Source: VGSG01 sp040756375 (lineage in GTDB: Bacteria > Desulfobacterota > Desulfomonilia > Desulfomonilales > Desulfomonilaceae). From it: a stretch of DNA of 64,000 nucleotides. The stretch lies in NCBI GenBank assembly GCA_040756375.1, contig JBFLZC010000006.1:173016-237015 (forward strand). The letters run 5' to 3'. The translations under genes and the position numbers were made by a program. The number at the start of each line of letters is the position of its first letter. Position 1 is the first letter of the stretch. The notes under the pieces are model-generated. The model searched no databases. It worked only from the letters and a program-made list of their open reading frames with translations, and was not told where the DNA came from. Shown one piece after another: positions 8,827-17,099 of the stretch.

Positions 8827-9735
8827 CTACCGCTCAGGTTTTCCGAACAGGCCCCAGGGCCTCACGATCAGTACCAGGGCCATCATGGCATAGGGGAAGA
8901 CAAGCGCCCATCGGGAAGCTTCCTGAACGCCAAACGACGCCAGGAGTACCGGCAACCAGGTGATTCCGACGCCGATGATGAGCGATCCCAGCAGCGCGCC
9001 TCCCACGCTCCCCAGCCCGCCGATCACGACCACGGCAAAGCATTCGATAATCTTCTCCATGCCGATGCCCAGGTCGATATTGGCAAAGGAGGACATGAGC
9101 ACTCCGCCCAACCCCGCGAGCCAGCAGCCCAGCATAAAGGTGGAAGTCATCACCCATGAGACATTCACTCCGAGCGCTCCCAAGGTGTCCGGGTACGACA
9201 CCGTGGCCCTCATCAAGTTACCGGCTCTCGTGCGGAAGAGCATGAGCCATAATCCGATCGCAATGGCAGGTCCGACGAATAGAATGAACACGTTGTAACT
9301 GGGCAGCGCCATGCCGAAGAAATTAACGGAGCCGGCCAAGAAATCCGGTCGGGCCACGTTTCGCGGGTCCCCGCCCCAGATAACCCTGACCAGGTCGTCC
9401 AAGATCAGGACCAAAGCGTAAGTAAGCAGCAACTGCAACAGGTGCTCGGCCCGATATATGCGTCGAAACAGAGTGTATTCCAGGATGAACCCGATCACGG
9501 CAATGAGAGGAGGAACCACAAGGAGCATCACGAAGAAGCTGAAGAGACTTCCTCCCGTCAGCAGCAGGCTGAGAGAATAGGCCAGGAAGGCCCCGATCAT
9601 GTACAGGGAGCCGTGCGCGAAGTTGATCACCCTGAGTACACCGAAGACCAGAGTGAGCCCGGACGCGATGATGAAGAGCAGCATACCGAGGCTCAGACCA
9701 TTGACCAGTAGAAAGAGGTAAAATTGTACCGACAT
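8827..9735 (-). CDS. livH: Branched-chain amino acid-type ABC permease LivH
   Basis: A 302-residue permease. The N-terminal NGLSLGMLLFIIASGLTLVFGVLRVINFAHGSLYMIGAFLAY motif region is the LivH hallmark, and the C-terminal GLGSVGGALLGSLIIGVG is the ATPase-coupling region. It forms the LivHM heterodimer. A spacing of about 100 bases to livK may allow higher expression of the binding protein. Confidence 0.92.
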   Translation of the reverse strand: MSVQFYLFLLVNGLSLGMLLFIIASGLTLVFGVLRVINFAHGSLYMIGAFLAYSLSLLLTGGSLFSFFVMLLVVPPLIAVIGFILEYTLFRRIYRAEHLLQLLLTYALVLILDDLVRVIWGGDPRNVARPDFLAGSVNFFGMALPSYNVFILFVGPAIAIGLWLMLFRTRAGNLMRATVSYPDTLGALGVNVSWVMTSTFMLGCWLAGLGGVLMSSFANIDLGIGMEKIIECFAVVVIGGLGSVGGALLGSLIIGVGITWLPVLLASFGVQEASRWALVFPYAMMALVLIVRPWGLFGKPER

Positions 9736-9836
9736 GATCTTCTCGCCAAGATTCGCTTTACCGAGACATGAATCGAACCGAGGCTGGTCTCCCTGGCTTC
9801 ATCGTCGAGGGAGACCAGCCCGAACACTGGCCTAGC

Positions 9837-11066
9837 TTACTTCTGACCCGACTGTAGCTTCTTGACCTCTTCAAGCGAGAACCAGACCTCCTCGGCGGGC
9901 ACTTCAACCACGTCCTTCATAATGAGGAAGTCCTTGTACTTGGGATCCTTCGCCGTAGTTCCCACATAGATGCCTGCATTCATCATGTGGTCTTCGGCGC
10001 GGATAAATCGGTCGCCCCTCAAAGATTTGAACTTGAGGCCCCCGATCGCGGTAACCACTTTCTCCGAGTCGATGGAATTGACCTTTTTGATCGCTTCGGT
10101 CAGAGCGATCAAGCCGTCGTATGCCATGATGGCCCAGTCAGCCGGCCATTCCTTAAACTTGTCAAAATACTTCTGGTTGAATTCCTTTATCTGTGGCGTG
10201 TCAATCGCGTAGAAGGCTGCACGAGCATAGCCTAGTTGGCCTTCCGGCATATCCATGCCTGCGACGCGGAGCATGTCGAGGTCATACAATGACGTGATAC
10301 TGGTCTTGTTAAAGAAGCCATACGGCTTGGCTTGTTTGATAAAGGTAGCGGAGCCGCCGCCCCACAGGCTGGTGAAAAGCACTTGCGGGTCCTTTGCCAT
10401 GAGGGTGGGTATGTAGGGAGAATAGTTGGTCTCACCCACCTTCACCCAGATGGTCTCAAGGATCTTGGCATCGGGTTTGATTTTAGCCATTCTGTCTTTG
10501 AAGCTATTGTACTGGGTATGGCCGTACGCGTAGTCCGGACCGATGTACACATACTTGGTGAAAGGCTTCTTGGACAGGAACTGTGCGATACCCCGGCCTT
10601 CGATCACGGTGTTGGGCACCACCTGAAACATGTACGGCTGATAGTCCGTGGTGGTCAGCGCTTCCGTGTTCGAGGTATGAAAGTACACGACCTTCTTGAA
10701 TTCCTTTGAGACCTTGGTCACGGCCAGAGCCACCGCGCTGCTTGTGGGTCCGATAAGGAAATCACACTTTTCAGCGAGGATCAGCTCTCTTGCCATATTC
10801 GCGCCGATGTCCGGCTTGAGTTGGGCGTCGCGGACCACCACTTCCAGTTTCTTGCCTAGGATGCCGCCTCCGGCGTTGGCCTGCTCAATGAACAGGTCGA
10901 TTGCAGCCTTCTGAGACTTGTAGAAGGTTGCGCCGATACCGGATACGTCGGCCACAAATCCGATCTTGATCGTTTCCGCCGCGTTGGAGTTTGCCACTAA
11001 GGTGACTCCCCCGATTAAGACCGCGACAAAGAGAATTGCCAACCCCTTCAACCCTGTGCGTCTCAT
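9837..11066 (-). CDS. livK: Periplasmic substrate-binding protein, LivK family
   Basis: A 409-residue type I periplasmic binding protein (Peripla_BP_6). It has a Sec signal peptide (residues 1-27, ending ...VANSNAAE), then ETIKIGFVADVSGIGATFYKSQKAAIDLF and the lobes typical of HAAT ligand receptors. The start at 11066 has AGGAGGTGGAG upstream; the alternative start 5 codons earlier overlaps that site. It is the second gene after the sigma-54 promoter. Its ligand is unknown; the neighbours (3-hydroxybutyrate dehydrogenase-like SDR, CoA ligase) argue for a carboxylic acid or hydroxy acid rather than leucine (inference). Confidence 0.9.
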   Translation of the reverse strand: MRRTGLKGLAILFVAVLIGGVTLVANSNAAETIKIGFVADVSGIGATFYKSQKAAIDLFIEQANAGGGILGKKLEVVVRDAQLKPDIGANMARELILAEKCDFLIGPTSSAVALAVTKVSKEFKKVVYFHTSNTEALTTTDYQPYMFQVVPNTVIEGRGIAQFLSKKPFTKYVYIGPDYAYGHTQYNSFKDRMAKIKPDAKILETIWVKVGETNYSPYIPTLMAKDPQVLFTSLWGGGSATFIKQAKPYGFFNKTSITSLYDLDMLRVAGMDMPEGQLGYARAAFYAIDTPQIKEFNQKYFDKFKEWPADWAIMAYDGLIALTEAIKKVNSIDSEKVVTAIGGLKFKSLRGDRFIRAEDHMMNAGIYVGTTAKDPKYKDFLIMKDVVEVPAEEVWFSLEEVKKLQSGQK

Positions 11067-11113
11067 CTCCACCTCCTGCATTTAGTGGGTTTGTATCCTC
11101 AAAGCACCGACCT

Positions 11114-11953
11114 CTAATAGGTCAAAACCATGCCACCATCGAACAACAGATCTCCGCCAACCAAATAGCGAGCGTACCGGGAAAAGCCGAAAATGAAAAG
11201 ATTAGCCACCTCCACGGGACTCATCATCTCCTTAACCTGCGATCTCCCCATCATCACGTCTCGCACCACCTCATCGAGCGTTATCCCTCGTTGCGCGGCC
11301 TGCGAAGGTATCTGATTGAGTGCCAACGGCGTTTTCACAAACCCCGTGCTCACGGTGAAGGAGCGGACCAGGCCTTCACCTTCAGCCGATATGGATTGGC
11401 TCAGCGCGCGCAACCCGAACTTAGTGATGTTGTACACCGGCTTGTTGCGTGTGGTGATATGCGCGTGAGCGGACGCCATGTTCGCGATGACGCCTCGGCC
11501 GTCCGCACTCCGTTTCATGTGCGGAATAGTTAACTTGGAGAGGTAGAACGGCGCACGCAGCATAACACTCTGCATCAGGTCGTACTTCTCCATAGGAAAA
11601 TCTTCAATTGCGTTGATGTGCTGCATGCCCGCTATGTTGGCCAAATACTTAATGGTGCCCAACGATGCAGCCTGCTCGACCGCCTTCTCGATGTCTCGAT
11701 CTCTTGCGAGGTCGGTCTTGATGAAGACCATCTGCCCGCCCAGCTCCTGGGCCATCTGCCTGGTCTTCTCACCCTCCTCCGCGTTGATGTCCAATCCCAC
11801 TATCATAAGGTTGTTTGCCGCCGCTACCACAGCCGTGGCTCGCCCGATCCCCGTTCCTGCGCCGGTGACGATGCACACATTCCCGGAATTGAAATCATCG
11901 TCCAGCAGGATCAGGATCTCTTCTCGCTGGATTCTCGGTTCTGTAATATCCAT
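11114..11953 (-). CDS. SDR dehydrogenase, D-3-hydroxybutyrate dehydrogenase-like
   Basis: A 279-residue NAD(P)-dependent SDR. It shows the cofactor motif TGAGTGIGRA, then the segment NIAGMQHINAIEDFPMEKYD, closely resembling the NAGIQHVxPIEDFPxEKWD region of bacterial D-3-hydroxybutyrate dehydrogenases. The catalytic Ser lies in ANMASAHAH and Tyr/Lys in YNITK. The C-terminus ends GGDLLFDGGMVLTY. An N-terminal extension of about 25 residues precedes the Rossmann fold. The start at 11953 has GGGAG upstream. It is the first gene after the sigma-54 promoter and heads the Liv island, so oxidation of a 3-hydroxy acid is a reasonable guess. Confidence 0.82.
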   Translation of the reverse strand: MDITEPRIQREEILILLDDDFNSGNVCIVTGAGTGIGRATAVVAAANNLMIVGLDINAEEGEKTRQMAQELGGQMVFIKTDLARDRDIEKAVEQAASLGTIKYLANIAGMQHINAIEDFPMEKYDLMQSVMLRAPFYLSKLTIPHMKRSADGRGVIANMASAHAHITTRNKPVYNITKFGLRALSQSISAEGEGLVRSFTVSTGFVKTPLALNQIPSQAAQRGITLDEVVRDVMMGRSQVKEMMSPVEVANLFIFGFSRYARYLVGGDLLFDGGMVLTY

Positions 11954-11996
11954 CTCCCTACCCACCGTGCAGTAAGTGAAGTTCCGGGTAGAAGAG

Positions 11997-12013
11997 TGCA
12001 ATCCCCGGGCCAA
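11997..12013 (-). promoter_or_regulatory. Sigma-54 (-24/-12) promoter of the SDR-liv operon
   Basis: Minus-strand sequence TTGGCCCGGGGATTGCA matches the RpoN consensus YTGGCACGRNNNTTGCW at every defined position but one. It keeps the invariant GG and GC at the right spacing. It lies about 45 bases upstream of the SDR start, opposite a gene for a sigma-54-dependent activator. Confidence 0.88.
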
Positions 12014-12101
12014 ACGGAGATAGGGAGGGCACACAACCGAGCTACTCGCTAACTTCTTGGAAAATGGACCCCTTCAAATCGCGGGATCAGCGTTTTTTTG
12101 G

Positions 12102-12131
12102 TTTACCTCTCATGAAGATGCCGCGTATAAT
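12102..12131 (+). promoter_or_regulatory. Sigma-70 promoter of the sigma-54 activator gene
   Basis: -35 TTTACC (12102-12107), 18-base spacer and a perfect -10 TATAAT (12126-12131). The palindrome at 12130-12149 covers the expected start of transcription, which suggests the activator represses or tunes its own gene. Confidence 0.6.
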
Positions 12132-12149
12132 GTATCAGATTGGATACAT
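12130..12149. promoter_or_regulatory. Palindromic activator site (UAS / operator)
   Basis: ATGTATC-N6-GATACAT, perfect 7-bp arms. It lies about 117 bases upstream of the -24 element of the divergent sigma-54 promoter, a normal distance for an enhancer-like site, and overlaps the +1 region of the activator's own promoter. A further half site GATACA occurs at 12161-12166. Confidence 0.65.
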
Positions 12150-12178
12150 GTAGCCGGGTTGATACAGTGGAGGCACAG

Positions 12179-13645
12179 ATGAAAAACCATCACAGCCAAA
12201 CCCGCAACGCGCATCGCTACTCAAGCAAAATACATAACTCCCCCGACCTTTCCCCGGAAATTCGTGACGAGCTTGAGCTGCTCCACCTCATTCTCGACAA
12301 CATCTACAACGGGATCCTGGTGACCGACGCGCAGGGGTACGTCACCCATATGAATCCCCCATACGGCCGCTTCTTGGGAATCGAGCCGGAAGCCCAGATC
12401 GGCAAGCACTGCACCGAAGTTGTGGAAAACTCCCGTATGCACATCGTAGCTCGTACGGGAAAGGCCGAAATAAATGACAGCCACCGTATCAATGGACAGG
12501 ATATGGTGGTTCAACGCATCCCGATCAAGAAGAACGGTAAAGTAATGGCCGTCTTCGGTCAGGTGATGTTCAAGGACGTGCGCGACGTGGGCAAGCTCGC
12601 GAAGAAGCTGTCTCTGCTGGAATCCAAGTTGGAACTGTACGAACGGGAGATCATGTCCCTTCGTTCGACGCGGTACACGGTCGAGAGCATCGTGGGAACA
12701 AGCAAGACCATTGAAGCTTTGAAAAAGCAGGCGCTCAAGGCCGCGGCCACGAACATGCCCGTGCTGGTATCCGGCGAGTCGGGGACGGGTAAAGAGCTCT
12801 TCGCTCAAGGAATCCACCATGCCGGCACGCGGCGGCTGTACCCCTTCGTAAGGATCAACTGCGCGGCCATCCCCAAGGATCTGCTCGAATCAGAGCTCTT
12901 CGGGTACGAGCAGGGCGCATTCACCGGCGCGAACTACAGCGGAAAACCGGGAAAATTTGAACTGGCTCACCACGGAACCATATTCCTTGATGAAATCGGC
13001 GATCTGCCGCTGGAGATGCAACCGAAACTGCTTCGAGTTCTCGAAGAAAAGGAATTTGAACGCGTAGGGGGCACGTCGGTTCACAAGGTAGACTTCCGCC
13101 TGATCGCTGCGACCAACCAGAACCTGGAAGAGATGGTTGCAGCGGGCCGCTTCCGCGCGGACCTTTACTATCGACTCAACGTGATTCCCATCCACATTCC
13201 GCCGCTTCGGGAGCGAAAAGAAGACATCGTACCTCTAGCACGGCACCTCCTGGACCAGATAGCCCGGGACCTCACCCGCCCCGACGTCAAACTCCACCCG
13301 AGCGCAGAGGACGTGCTCAACCAATACGAGTGGCCGGGCAATGCCCGCGAGCTCTCCAACGTGCTCGAACGGGTCTGTTCCGCGCTGGAAAAGGATACCG
13401 TGTTCCCGTCCGACCTCCCCTTCTACCTCCAACGCAAACCGGTAGGGTCGGTGGAGTCCGCAAACTCTTCGCTCAGGGACGTGACTTCAAACTCGGAGAG
13501 CGAAGCCATCCGCTACGCGTTGGAGCGAGCAAACAATAACAAGTCTCGCGCCGCAGAAATCCTGGGGATCCACCGAACGCTCTTGTACAAAAAGATGAGG
13601 AAATACGGCATAAGAGTGGAAGCGTCGCCGCCATCTCAAGAATGA
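12179..13645 (+). CDS. Sigma-54-dependent activator, PAS - AAA+ - Fis HTH
   Basis: A 488-residue enhancer-binding protein. The N-terminal PAS domain (about 45-155: LDNIYNGILVTDAQGYVTHMNPPYGRFLG) senses a signal. The AAA+ core (about 175-400) has Walker A GESGTGKE, the sigma-54-contact GAFTGA, Walker B IFLDEIGD and the Arg-finger region FRADLYYRLNV. The C-terminal Fis-type helix-turn-helix reads NNNKSRAAEILGIHRTLLYKKMRKYGI. The ATG at 12179 is preferred because GGAGG precedes it by 5 bases. Divergent from the SDR-liv operon, it almost certainly drives the sigma-54 promoter at 11997-12013 when a PAS ligand or redox state is sensed. Confidence 0.93.
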   Translation: MKNHHSQTRNAHRYSSKIHNSPDLSPEIRDELELLHLILDNIYNGILVTDAQGYVTHMNPPYGRFLGIEPEAQIGKHCTEVVENSRMHIVARTGKAEINDSHRINGQDMVVQRIPIKKNGKVMAVFGQVMFKDVRDVGKLAKKLSLLESKLELYEREIMSLRSTRYTVESIVGTSKTIEALKKQALKAAATNMPVLVSGESGTGKELFAQGIHHAGTRRLYPFVRINCAAIPKDLLESELFGYEQGAFTGANYSGKPGKFELAHHGTIFLDEIGDLPLEMQPKLLRVLEEKEFERVGGTSVHKVDFRLIAATNQNLEEMVAAGRFRADLYYRLNVIPIHIPPLRERKEDIVPLARHLLDQIARDLTRPDVKLHPSAEDVLNQYEWPGNARELSNVLERVCSALEKDTVFPSDLPFYLQRKPVGSVESANSSLRDVTSNSESEAIRYALERANNNKSRAAEILGIHRTLLYKKMRKYGIRVEASPPSQE

Positions 13646-13693
13646 GGGCAAAGGATCATAGTGCTGCGGCCTGTCCAATTCCGACAAGCTCAA

Positions 13694-14065
13694 TTACTGG
13701 GGACACAGTTCCTGAATCTTCTCTCTCGCTTCCTTTGCCCAGAGTAACATGCGCGCATCCCCTTTTCTCAGCCTGTCATGGCCCCACCGAATTAGGCCAA
13801 CCCATCGCTTGATGTGGTCAGCCAATTCCGTTGACGGAGAGTAGTGCAATTTGCCCAATTGTTCCCGAAAGGCCTCTTCCGCTTCAACGAGCTTCTTATC
13901 CCGATCTTCGCCGAAAGTGTATATGGATAAGTGCTCCACCCGCTGAAGATACTCCCTAATCGCCTCGCACGGTGTTGGTCCTTTAGCGTAGCAGCTCTGC
14001 ATCGAGCAGATCGAGGTGAGGAACACCGAAAGCCCCAATATCGACATGACCTTCCGCATAGACAT
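13694..14065 (-). CDS. Small secreted hypothetical protein
   Basis: A 123-residue protein with a signal peptide (MSMRKVMSILGLSVFLTSICSMQSCYA), then a charged helical domain with three further Cys-poor helices and a C-terminal ...KIQELCPQ. The start at 14065 has GGAGGTG 7 bases upstream. It follows lutC by 70 bases and could be the last gene of the lactate operon or a separate unit. I do not recognise the family. Two Cys in the mature part (PTPCEAI and ELCPQ) could form a disulfide. Confidence 0.6.
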   Translation of the reverse strand: MSMRKVMSILGLSVFLTSICSMQSCYAKGPTPCEAIREYLQRVEHLSIYTFGEDRDKKLVEAEEAFREQLGKLHYSPSTELADHIKRWVGLIRWGHDRLRKGDARMLLWAKEAREKIQELCPQ

Positions 14066-14135
14066 CTTCGACACCTCCATTCTCTGGAACTCGAAGAAAC
14101 CGGCAATATGCTCCTCCTTTTCAAGCGAACCGGTT

Positions 14136-14633
14136 TCACAGCACGATGATGCTTAAACGCTCCGGGCCGTGCACGCCGACGATAAGGGTCAGCTCGATAT
14201 CCGCGGTCCTGCTGGGACCCGTCTCCAGGGTTATGTTGGTCGGTGGTGAATCGCCGCAGGAAGAGAAGAAATCGTCGAGCTTCTCGTACACTCGGTCCGC
14301 GGACACGATCGCCACGTGATGGGGCGGCAGCAAGCCTGCCTGCACTGTCTTGCCGCCATGACTGGAGCAGATGAGGCTACCGGTTTCCGCAATGGCTCCA
14401 AAAACTTCTTCAATGCACACCGAGGCGGCTCTGTAGTCGTCGGTCCGGCGGTCTTCGGGTATCTCTACGGCGCACTCTTTTTCAGTGACTCCGGGGCAAT
14501 AAATCTGCTCGGTGCTCTCCAAGATCGTTGCCAAAAGCCGGTTCATTTCACCAATGTCCTTCACCGAGACCGGTTCCGCCCCAGCCTTTGCAGCCTTATC
14601 CATGAAAATGTTTACAGTCTCGCCGCCGGTCAT
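14136..14633 (-). CDS. lutC: LutC-like LUD-domain protein
   Basis: A 165-residue LUD (lactate utilisation) domain protein, part of the LutABC complex that oxidises L-lactate to pyruvate. The family pattern is visible in IAETGSLICSSHGGKTVQAGLLPPHHVAIVSADRV and TLETGPSRTADIELTLIVGVHGPERLSIIVL. It is shorter than many LutC proteins (usually over 200 residues), lacking part of the N-terminal region. The ATG overlaps the lutB stop by 4 bases, so translation is coupled. Confidence 0.85.
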   Translation of the reverse strand: MTGGETVNIFMDKAAKAGAEPVSVKDIGEMNRLLATILESTEQIYCPGVTEKECAVEIPEDRRTDDYRAASVCIEEVFGAIAETGSLICSSHGGKTVQAGLLPPHHVAIVSADRVYEKLDDFFSSCGDSPPTNITLETGPSRTADIELTLIVGVHGPERLSIIVL

Positions 14634-15994
14634 TGCATCCTCCGTGTGAACGTAACGGGATCCGGCCGCGGCATTCTCACGAGGGCTCCATTGCCGTCAA
14701 GTTTCTTTAAAAGAGGCCAAGAGAGTCGAGCGACCTTTTGCCCCAAATGGAAGATCCTCGGCGATTGGGCTGCCAGAGCAAACCCATCCATGCCCCGACG
14801 TTCCATCTGAGTTGTAAAGTCTTGTTCCACCCTGAGTTCCCTCAACCGGCGCAAGAGTCTGGGAAGAGGCACTTTCACCGGGCACACCTCCGCGCACGCA
14901 CCACAAAGAGTTGTTGCGTCAAGCAGTGTATGGGCTCTTTCCATGCGTTCCAGTAGGGTTGTCAATATGATTCCCATGGGCCCGGGATAAGTCGAGGCGT
15001 ATGCATGTCCGCCCACGGTGCGATACACCGGACAGACGTTCATGCACGCACCACACCGCACACACTTGAGAATTTCGCGGAATTCTCCGTTGACGATCTC
15101 TGAGCGGCCGTTGTCCAGGATCACAAGGTGTAATTCCGTGGCGCCGGTAGTTTCGCCCGGCTTTCTTGAGCCGGTTATCACCGACACATAACTCGACAGC
15201 GTCTGGCCGGTAGCTGAGCGCGTTAGCGTTCTCAGCAACTTTGGCAGGTCCGCAAGAGAAGGTATTATTTTTTCTATGGAAAAAACTGCGATATGAAGCG
15301 GCGGCAGGGTAGTTACCATACGGCCGTTCCCTTCGTTGGTCACGATCACAATGCTTCCGGAGTCGGCAACAGCGAAGTTCGCTCCTGAAATCCCCGCGTC
15401 AGCGGAAACGAATTCGTCTCTGAGTACCCTTCTGACGATCTTTGTAAGAACGAACGGATCTTCGGTGTAATCGCATCCCAGTTTCTCCGCAAAAAGCCGG
15501 CCGACTTGCCTTCTGGTCTTGTGCACAGCCGGCACGATAATGTGGGAAGGACTTTCTTGCGCCAACTGGATGATGTACTCACCGAGGTCGGTTTCCACTA
15601 CATTGAAGCCCTGCTGGTGCAGGTACGAGTTGAGATGGATCTCCTCGGTGATCATGGACTTGGACTTGACGATTCTTTTCGCCGAGAACTGCTTCAGTAC
15701 GGAAACGATTATCTCGCGAGCCGACCCCGCGTCTTTCGCCAAGTGAACTGTCGCCCCTGCTCTCACGGCCCTCGCGCGGAAGAGATCAAGATACCCTGAA
15801 AGGTTGCTCAGCACATCCGATCGCATCGCAGACGCATCATCGCGCCAGGCTTCAAAGGGAACCGAAGCCTTGGCCTCGCTTCTTTTTTGAGCGAATGTCT
15901 CGGTGGCGTGCCGCAAGGCAGATCTGAGGGACGGGTCATTCAAAGCTTTTATTGTATTGGCCCGGAAGGGCACACTTCTTGTGAAAATACTCAT
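14630..15994 (-). CDS. lutB: LutB iron-sulfur protein of L-lactate oxidation
   Basis: A 454-residue protein with an N-terminal LUD domain (about 65-290, with FAVADSGSIVIVTNEGNGRMVTTLPPLHIAV) and a C-terminal ferredoxin-like domain binding two [4Fe-4S] clusters: CVRCGACMNVCPVYR at about 312 and LCGACAEVCPVKVP at about 362. It transfers electrons within the LutABC complex at the cytoplasmic face. It overlaps lutA and lutC by 4 bases each. Confidence 0.92.
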   Translation of the reverse strand: MSIFTRSVPFRANTIKALNDPSLRSALRHATETFAQKRSEAKASVPFEAWRDDASAMRSDVLSNLSGYLDLFRARAVRAGATVHLAKDAGSAREIIVSVLKQFSAKRIVKSKSMITEEIHLNSYLHQQGFNVVETDLGEYIIQLAQESPSHIIVPAVHKTRRQVGRLFAEKLGCDYTEDPFVLTKIVRRVLRDEFVSADAGISGANFAVADSGSIVIVTNEGNGRMVTTLPPLHIAVFSIEKIIPSLADLPKLLRTLTRSATGQTLSSYVSVITGSRKPGETTGATELHLVILDNGRSEIVNGEFREILKCVRCGACMNVCPVYRTVGGHAYASTYPGPMGIILTTLLERMERAHTLLDATTLCGACAEVCPVKVPLPRLLRRLRELRVEQDFTTQMERRGMDGFALAAQSPRIFHLGQKVARLSWPLLKKLDGNGALVRMPRPDPVTFTRRMQ

Positions 15995-16716
15995 TCGAGT
16001 CCCTCGGCAAAAACTGCGGCTATGTGCTTCACCTTTACGGCGTTACCCCGCCTGTTGAGAGCGTCCGCGATATTCATTAGGCAACCGTGGTCACAGCCGG
16101 TAACCGTTTCTGCTCCTGTGCTCACGATTGCGTCCGCCTTTTCATCAGCCAGCGCCATCGAAACCTCCGGGAGCCTGGCCATGAATATCCCCCCGAAACC
16201 GCAGCAGCGGTCCGCACGGGGAAGTTGTATGAACTTGGCGCCTCGCAACGATTCCAGCAGCAACAAAGGTTCCTCCCGCACCCCGAGTTCCCTGGTGAGT
16301 TGGCAGGAAGAGTGGTATGTGATACTCCCTTTGCCCTGGAGCCCTGCCTCGTGGACCTTGAGCACGTGAACAAGGAATTGTGTCAGCTCGTAGGTTCGCT
16401 CGGCCACCGCTTCGGCCTTCTCCTTCATCCGGCGGTCATTCTTGAACAGCTCCGGATAGTGGTTCTTCACCATAGAAGCGCATGAGCCCGACGGAATAAC
16501 GATCGGGTCGTTGCCTTCAAAAACCGATATGAAGTGCTCCGCGGCTTTTCTGGCTGCACCGGAATATCCCCCGCTGTCGGCAGGCTTCCCGCAACAGGTT
16601 TGTCCGTGAGGGTAAACCACATCGACGCCGAAGTGACGGAGAAGCTTTAACGTGGCCTCGCCCGTTTCCGGGAAGAACGTATCGACAAGGCATGTTCCAA
16701 ATAATTGAACCCGCAT
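15991..16716 (-). CDS. lutA: LutA, CCG-domain Fe-S subunit of L-lactate oxidation
   Basis: A 241-residue protein with the two cysteine-rich CCG motifs of this family: GQTCCGKPADSGG in the first half and DRCCGFGGIF in the second. The second is preceded by YHSSCQLTREL. Such domains bind an unusual iron-sulfur cluster in heterodisulfide-reductase-like and glycolate-oxidase proteins. It begins the lutABC block, 45 bases after a small membrane protein gene in the same direction. Confidence 0.92.
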   Translation of the reverse strand: MRVQLFGTCLVDTFFPETGEATLKLLRHFGVDVVYPHGQTCCGKPADSGGYSGAARKAAEHFISVFEGNDPIVIPSGSCASMVKNHYPELFKNDRRMKEKAEAVAERTYELTQFLVHVLKVHEAGLQGKGSITYHSSCQLTRELGVREEPLLLLESLRGAKFIQLPRADRCCGFGGIFMARLPEVSMALADEKADAIVSTGAETVTGCDHGCLMNIADALNRRGNAVKVKHIAAVFAEGLE

Positions 16717-16761
16717 CGAATTGCCTCACTGAGAGAGATCCGAATCGGTCCGTCCTGCAAA

Positions 16762-17073
16762 TCAGCTTGTTTTTTCCGTGGTTCGTCTAGTCTGCAGGAA
16801 GTACTTGCCTGCCGAGGTTCTTGTTATAACCCCTTCGTTCACCATGGATTCGAGTGCCTTGGAATGGTAATCCCTCATGCCGATACGCAGAAGGCTGGGT
16901 TTGGCGTAGCTCAGATCCACTGCCGTGATCGGGTCAACTGCGCCCTTCGCTTCTAAGTCATCAATGATGAACTTCGCGGAACGTTTGAGCTTCCACGTCA
17001 CTATGTAACGACTCAACACAAAGGCCGCGACGAGAAAGCAGAAGCTGAGCAGGATTTGCAGGTACTCGGGCAT
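16762..17073 (-). CDS. Small membrane-anchored protein with winged-helix-like tail
   Basis: A 103-residue protein: one N-terminal membrane segment (LQILLSFCFLVAAFVLSRYIV, residues 5-25), then a soluble part with AKFIIDDLEAKGAVDPITAVDL and LESMVNEGVITRTSAGKYFLQTRR. The latter resembles the recognition helix and beta-wing of a winged-helix domain. It sits between the kinase-BON gene and lutA in the lactate operon with short gaps. The function is unknown; a membrane-bound adaptor or regulator is possible. Confidence 0.65.
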   Translation of the reverse strand: MPEYLQILLSFCFLVAAFVLSRYIVTWKLKRSAKFIIDDLEAKGAVDPITAVDLSYAKPSLLRIGMRDYHSKALESMVNEGVITRTSAGKYFLQTRRTTEKTS

Positions 17074-17099
17074 GTTCTTAAAGAGAAGGTGCTACAGCG

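Noticed and set aside
8353..9159. 268-codon plus-strand frame opposite livM/livH
   Set aside because: His/Pro/Arg/Gln-rich reading antisense to two well-defined permease genes.
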